Made by a program: the position numbers and the translations under genes | From: an uncultured Porphyromonadaceae bacterium | GTDB taxonomy: Bacteria > Bacteroidota > Bacteroidia > Bacteroidales > Muribaculaceae | Direction: 5' to 3' | Length of the DNA: 10,888 nucleotides | Assembly: GCA_947178655.1 (NCBI GenBank) | Contig: CAMWZB010000020.1 | Coordinates: forward strand, 1 to 10,888 | Notes under the pieces: model-generated | Told to the model about the DNA's origin: nothing | The model's input: the letters and a program-made list of their open reading frames with translations, nothing else | Database searches by the model: none | Shown here: piece after piece, positions 7,110-10,888 of the stretch | How the letters are laid out: every line of letters begins with the position of its first letter | Numbering within the stretch: position 1 is the stretch's first letter

Positions 7110-9727
7110 CGGCGAGTGCTTGCGAATATACCGGCGAGAACAAGAAGGTAAATCAGCGACACACAGGCATATGCCACCGCAGAAGTAGTGCGTATGGACT
7201 CCGGCTCGAAGGTCATCTCAATCCGATGCCGTCCGGCAGGGATGGAGATTGCACGGAGCACATAGTTGACACGGGCAAGTTCTGCGGGCTTGCCGTCGAT
7301 GGTAGCCTTCCATCCCCATGGGAAGTATATCTCAGAGAATACTCCGATGCCTCCGCGGGCTGTAACAGCCTCGTAGGAGACAGTATTCGGCGTGTATGAG
7401 GTCATCACGATGGAGTCACCGGGCATGAGCGACGGCTCCTGCGAAAGTGCTTCAGCGAAGCGGCGGTCGGCCACGGCCTGACGGCTGAAGTCCATCTTCG
7501 CAGCGTTGAGAGCGTCCATTTCCGCATCAGCGCCGTCAACCCATATCAGGGAGTCGACAAGCCACGCATTGCCTAAAGCATTGTCATTGCGCACCAGAGG
7601 CGTGTCCTGACGGCCTGTGATGATATAGCGGGCGTTGAGCATATCGGCCACCCGGTAGGCGGTACGGAGTCTGGCGGCGATGTCAGCGTACTCAGGAGCA
7701 TCAAGCTCAGGAGCATCAGGCACATAGCCGGCCTGAAGCATCGGCTGCATCTTGCGCTGTATCAGGTCCTCGTAGCGGTTGAGTTTGGCTGCATGATAGC
7801 CGCCCACCATGTGGTGGAAATAAGAGCGGTCAGCCATCCAGAAGCCGGGGATGTCGAATACGCGGTAATGTCCATTGCCATCGGCAAGTATCTGTCGGTC
7901 AAGTTCGTCGGGCTGCAACTGTATCTCGCCTGAAGGGAGAGCCGGCCCAAATGACGAGTGCGACACATAGCGCTTGTCTGCCAAGTAGAGGTCGAGCGTA
8001 GTGCTCAGGCCGACCACACCCACGGCCAGGCCGAGACGGGTCTTTCGGCTCACATAGAGAGCTATGGCGCCGGCGGCGATGGCGAGGAAGAGGAGCGAAC
8101 GCAATCCGTCGGTGCGCACCATACCGTGACGGAGCGACGTGATGGCGTCGACGTTGGCCGGATTGGCCAGCGAATACTGGTACAGTATCTGCGCTATCTG
8201 CTGCTCGTCATAGCCCGAGTCCCGGGCATAGTCGGCCAGCTGCTTGAGAATCATCTCGCTGTTGGAGCGGTCGGTGTCGGTGATGGCCGATCCGTATATG
8301 CCGGGGGCGATGACGGCTGCGACGCAGATGAGAGCCGAGCCTCCGAAACCGACGGTGAGCGGTGTACGGTAGCGGGTCCAGGCCTCGGAGCCTGCTTCGA
8401 ATATGCGCACGAGAGCCAATATCGCCAGAAGCGGCATGGCGAACTCGACAACAACCAGTATGCTCTCGACGGCACGGAACTTGCTGTACATCGGGAAGTG
8501 ATATATCATCCAGTCCGTCAGCCACATGGCATTATAACCCAGCGAGAGCAGGAGTGCGATGACAGTTGAGGCGAACATGGCCCATTTTATGGGACCTTTG
8601 ACAATAAAACAGCCTGCTATGAAGAGTGCGGCAATGATGATGCCGGGGTAGACAGGCCCGTTGGTACCTTCGGAGTCGTTGAAGTACTGGGTCATATACG
8701 GCAGCAGCGGTGACTGCTGCGCATATGCCGAGGCGCCGTCGAGTTTGTCGAGGGTCATTCCCGCCATTGCCCCGGCCTCCGGACGCGCCGAAGCGCCGCC
8801 TTTGACGTTGGGCACAAAAAGTGTGAAAAGTTCCGACGGTCCGTAGCTCCACCCCACTATGTCGGCCTTGGGCAGACCGCCTGTAGGCCGCTCGGCCGGA
8901 GTGATGTCATCGGCAGAGGTCTGCGGAGTCAGCTCGGACTGCGAGCGCTTGGTCTCCTTGGTGTACTCGTAGGTGTTGTATAGAGATGGAGCATTGGCTC
9001 CTATGGCAAGCGCTCCGGCTCCTATGGCGATGGCCGATGCTGCACACCAGCGGCGGAGTGCCTTGGTCCGCACGGCCTCTATGAGATAGCATATGGCGAG
9101 TATGACCATGACGATGCCGAAGTAGTAGCTCATCTGCGGATGGTTGGCATTGAGCTGGAGCATGGCGAAGAGAGCCGTCAGAGCGCCACCGGTCACGTAA
9201 CGGCCCTGATAGAGAAGTATCACACCGGCGATGGTCAGAGGTATATAGCTCAGAGTGACAAACTTCCAGATATGCCCGGCACCGATGATGATGACAAAAT
9301 AGGTGGAGAACCCCCACGCCACAGCTCCTATGAGAGCGTAGTACCACCGCAGTTTAAGTGCAAACAGTAGTATCAGGAAGCCGAACATCATCATGAACAG
9401 GAGATTGGAGGGTGCCGGGAGCCACAGACCGTAGACACTGGTAAGCCAGGTAAAGCGGCTGTTGGACGTATAAGTCGGCGATATCTGGAATGTGGGCATA
9501 CCTCCGAAAAGCGCATCGGTCCACAGGGCCTTCTCGCCCGTTTCCTGCTCGAAGAGTTTCCCTTCCTGTCCGTTGGCTGCGCCTTGCTGCATGTCGGGCT
9601 GCTGCAGACTGTTGCCGTCGAAGTTGTCGGGATAGAAGAAGGCTACGGCAAGAACGGCCATAACCACGACCGACACGAAGAAGCCCCACACTTGCGGACG
9701 CCCGAATATCTCTTTGATTTTGTTCAT
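7094..9727 (-). CDS. YfhO-family polytopic membrane protein
   Basis: The 877-residue protein begins at ATG 9727. It has an N-terminal helix (about 13-32), a Gln/Asp-rich loop, and many further hydrophobic segments (roughly 100-123, 128-148, 155-175, 200-218, 226-243, 360-377, 381-397, 422-442, 457-475, 542-581). A large extracytoplasmic C-terminal domain (about 585-845) precedes a final helix (848-869) and a short basic tail. The ANHPQMSYYF segment (194-203) and the beta-rich end with SEIYFPWGWKATIDGKP (798-814) are typical of YfhO proteins as I know them. Family members in Firmicutes act with glycosylation of cell-envelope polymers such as lipoteichoic acid; Bacteroidetes members lack a settled substrate, so only a glycosyltransferase-like envelope role is suggested. 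Length is normal for the family. The gene lies 52 bases after the aroF stop and overlaps the following small gene. Confidence 0.9.
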   Translation of the reverse strand: MNKIKEIFGRPQVWGFFVSVVVMAVLAVAFFYPDNFDGNSLQQPDMQQGAANGQEGKLFEQETGEKALWTDALFGGMPTFQISPTYTSNSRFTWLTSVYGLWLPAPSNLLFMMMFGFLILLFALKLRWYYALIGAVAWGFSTYFVIIIGAGHIWKFVTLSYIPLTIAGVILLYQGRYVTGGALTALFAMLQLNANHPQMSYYFGIVMVILAICYLIEAVRTKALRRWCAASAIAIGAGALAIGANAPSLYNTYEYTKETKRSQSELTPQTSADDITPAERPTGGLPKADIVGWSYGPSELFTLFVPNVKGGASARPEAGAMAGMTLDKLDGASAYAQQSPLLPYMTQYFNDSEGTNGPVYPGIIIAALFIAGCFIVKGPIKWAMFASTVIALLLSLGYNAMWLTDWMIYHFPMYSKFRAVESILVVVEFAMPLLAILALVRIFEAGSEAWTRYRTPLTVGFGGSALICVAAVIAPGIYGSAITDTDRSNSEMILKQLADYARDSGYDEQQIAQILYQYSLANPANVDAITSLRHGMVRTDGLRSLLFLAIAAGAIALYVSRKTRLGLAVGVVGLSTTLDLYLADKRYVSHSSFGPALPSGEIQLQPDELDRQILADGNGHYRVFDIPGFWMADRSYFHHMVGGYHAAKLNRYEDLIQRKMQPMLQAGYVPDAPELDAPEYADIAARLRTAYRVADMLNARYIITGRQDTPLVRNDNALGNAWLVDSLIWVDGADAEMDALNAAKMDFSRQAVADRRFAEALSQEPSLMPGDSIVMTSYTPNTVSYEAVTARGGIGVFSEIYFPWGWKATIDGKPAELARVNYVLRAISIPAGRHRIEMTFEPESIRTTSAVAYACVSLIYLLVLAGIFASTRRCKES
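7688..7720 (-). repeat. short in-frame tandem repeat inside yfhO
   Basis: Two 15-base units (CTCAGGAGCATCAAG, then the same with one change) lie head to tail at 7691-7705 and 7706-7720 on the plus strand. On the coding strand they specify two DAPE-x copies (DAPELDAPEY, residues 671-680). The period is five codons, so gain or loss of a unit keeps the frame. It is probably a small local duplication in a loop of the extracytoplasmic domain. Confidence 0.6.
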
Positions 9728-9753
9728 AATGATGGGATAGGTCTAATAATCGG

Positions 9754-9761
9754 CAAAGTTA
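9754..9761 (-). promoter_or_regulatory. possible -7 element for yfhO
   Basis: TAACTTTG on the minus strand matches the Bacteroidetes -7 consensus TAnnTTTG and lies 26 bases before the yfhO ATG, a suitable distance. No TTTG is found 19-21 bases further upstream, where the sequence is already the end of aroF, so the -33 half is missing. The rest of the 52-base gap (9728-9779) shows no terminator hairpin or Shine-Dalgarno sequence. Read-through from aroF is an equally good explanation for yfhO expression. Confidence 0.35.
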
Positions 9762-9779
9762 AGGTTTTTCCGCGACACG

Positions 9780-10874
9780 TCAGTCCTGTTTCGAGCAAAT
9801 TTCGACCTGCTGGCGCACAGACTCCTCATGAATAGACGAAAGTATATTGCTCACAAAGTCAGCCGACAGGTCAAGACGGGCGGCATCATCGACCCGATTC
9901 TGCATTAAGTCATTGTAGCGGTCCGACTGCACCACCGGCATGTTGTGCTCACGCTTGTAGCGGCCGATCTCACGGGCAAGGGCCATACGCTTGCCAAGAA
10001 GCTCAAGAAGTTCGATGTCAATACGGTCGATGCTGTCGCGAAACTCCGAAAGGGATTCGGCTCCCGAGGTCCCGGTGTGACGCCGCAGGCCGGCGAGTAT
10101 AGCCGAGAGTTCGGCCGGGGTCACCTGCTGCGAAGAGTCGCTCCGAGCCGACGCCGGATCGCAGTGGCTCTCTATCATAAGCCCGTCGAAGCCCATGTCG
10201 AGTGACTGTTGAGACAGAGACGCTATGTATTCGCGGCGTCCGCCCAGATGGCTCGGGTCGCAGATGACTGTGAGCGTGGGGATGCGACGACGCAGTTCGA
10301 TCGGGATGCGCCATTTAGGAGGATTGCGGTAGATATGCTTTCCATACGAACTGAAGCCTCGGTGAATGGCCCCCAGACGACGGATGCCGGCACGATATAT
10401 ACGCTCAAGAGCCCCGATCCACAACTCGAGGTCGGGATTGACCGGATTCTTGACCAGAACCGGAATACTGTCTCGGCGTTCGGGAGGGAGCGAGGCCAGC
10501 CCGTCAGCTATATCCTGGACAGCAAACGGATTTGCCGTCGTACGTGCGCCTATCCACAGCACGTCTATACCGGCGTCGAGAGCCTCCTCGAGATGTGCCC
10601 GCGAGGCAACTTCGGTCGCGGTGAGCATGCCGGTCCGCTCTCTGACCTTACGCAGCCACTGAAGAGCCGGAGACCCGATGCCCTCGAACCCTCCCGGTTT
10701 GGTGCGCGGCTTCCAGACTCCGGCGCGGAATATGCGTATGCCTCCGGCGGCAAGGGCGTCGGCTGTATCAAGGACCTGGCGCTCGCTCTCGGCACTGCAC
10801 GGACCGGCAAGCACTATAGGGGCGTCACCGAAGAGCGACGGCCCGAAAAGCGGTTGGATATCATCAACAATCAT
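9780..10874 (-). CDS. aroF: bifunctional DAHP synthase / chorismate mutase
   Basis: The 364-residue protein starts at ATG 10874. Residues about 10-262 form a type I beta DAHP synthase (KDO8P-synthase-like, without a long N-terminal regulatory extension), which joins phosphoenolpyruvate and erythrose 4-phosphate in the first shikimate step. Visible motifs are AGPCSAES (23-30), RAGVWKPRTKPGGFEG (50-65), WIGARTTANP (107-116) and KNPVNP (142-147). The four metal ligands are assigned as C26, H209, E235 and D246. Residues about 275-358 form an AroQ-type chorismate mutase that converts chorismate to prephenate. R279, R296, K307, R319 and Q356 keep exactly the spacing of R11, R28, K39, R51 and Q88 of the E. 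coli mutase domain. This C-terminal fusion is common in Bacteroidetes, and in related enzymes the mutase domain also mediates feedback by prephenate or chorismate. Only 14 bases upstream are visible, so promoter and upstream partners are unknown. The downstream neighbour is yfhO, not tyrA. The symbol is a homology label. Confidence 0.95.
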   Translation of the reverse strand: MIVDDIQPLFGPSLFGDAPIVLAGPCSAESERQVLDTADALAAGGIRIFRAGVWKPRTKPGGFEGIGSPALQWLRKVRERTGMLTATEVASRAHLEEALDAGIDVLWIGARTTANPFAVQDIADGLASLPPERRDSIPVLVKNPVNPDLELWIGALERIYRAGIRRLGAIHRGFSSYGKHIYRNPPKWRIPIELRRRIPTLTVICDPSHLGGRREYIASLSQQSLDMGFDGLMIESHCDPASARSDSSQQVTPAELSAILAGLRRHTGTSGAESLSEFRDSIDRIDIELLELLGKRMALAREIGRYKREHNMPVVQSDRYNDLMQNRVDDAARLDLSADFVSNILSSIHEESVRQQVEICSKQD

Positions 10875-10888
10875 ATATACTATAACGG

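Noticed and set aside
8701..8720. Inverted repeat GCAGCAG / CTGCTGC
   Set aside because: It is a 7-base stem inside yfhO with no U-tract and no gene boundary nearby; most likely coding coincidence.
9728..9779. Terminator or riboswitch between aroF and yfhO
   Set aside because: The 52-base gap has no stem-loop with a U-tract and is too short for a known riboswitch or T-box leader.

Overview
The window reads as ordinary chromosomal core DNA of a fairly GC-rich member of the Bacteroidales. The evidence is a PorW/SprE-type TPR lipoprotein, a DAHP synthase fused at its C-terminus to a chorismate mutase, a 7TM-HD protein with the Bacteroidetes-style PGTFQHS/HDIG signature, a small protein with the HGxGxGIHSPF signature known from Bacteroidetes methyltransferase-like proteins, a TTTG-N19-TAnnTTTG promoter, and the lack of clear Shine-Dalgarno sequences. 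A Muribaculaceae-like gut lineage is possible, but that is only an impression. All supported genes lie on the minus strand, so transcription runs from high to low coordinates. No RNA gene, insertion sequence, CRISPR array or phage gene was seen.

In order of transcription: (1) 10874-9780, bifunctional DAHP synthase/chorismate mutase, the entry to aromatic amino acid synthesis and the branch to prephenate. (2) 9727-7094, a large YfhO-family polytopic membrane protein. Its 3' end overlaps by 16 bases a 165-residue protein (7109-6612) that looks like a shortened, probably non-catalytic relative of a Bacteroidetes methyltransferase-like family. (3) After a short intergenic region with a near-perfect Bacteroidetes promoter come three tightly spaced genes: a long RelA/SpoT homologue (6540-4270), a PgpH-like membrane HD phosphohydrolase (4250-2202), and a PorW/SprE-type TPR lipoprotein (2172 to beyond base 1, 3' end cut off by the window). 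Gaps of 19 and 29 bases suggest one operon.

The point of most biological interest is this last unit. It puts the (p)ppGpp enzyme next to a likely c-di-AMP phosphodiesterase, a class known in Firmicutes to be inhibited by ppGpp, and next to a lipoprotein linked to type IX secretion. The Rel protein also carries two unusual residues at normally well conserved catalytic motifs (HE for HD in the hydrolase, EVP for EVQ in the synthetase). I did not find a clearly new multi-gene system; the candidates for follow-up are the Rel substitutions, the reduced methyltransferase-like protein and the rel promoter with its palindromic spacer.

Intergenic DNA is scarce: the longest gene-free stretches are 71 bases (6541-6611) and 52 bases (9728-9779), both described below. 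No stretch over 300 bases lacks a gene.
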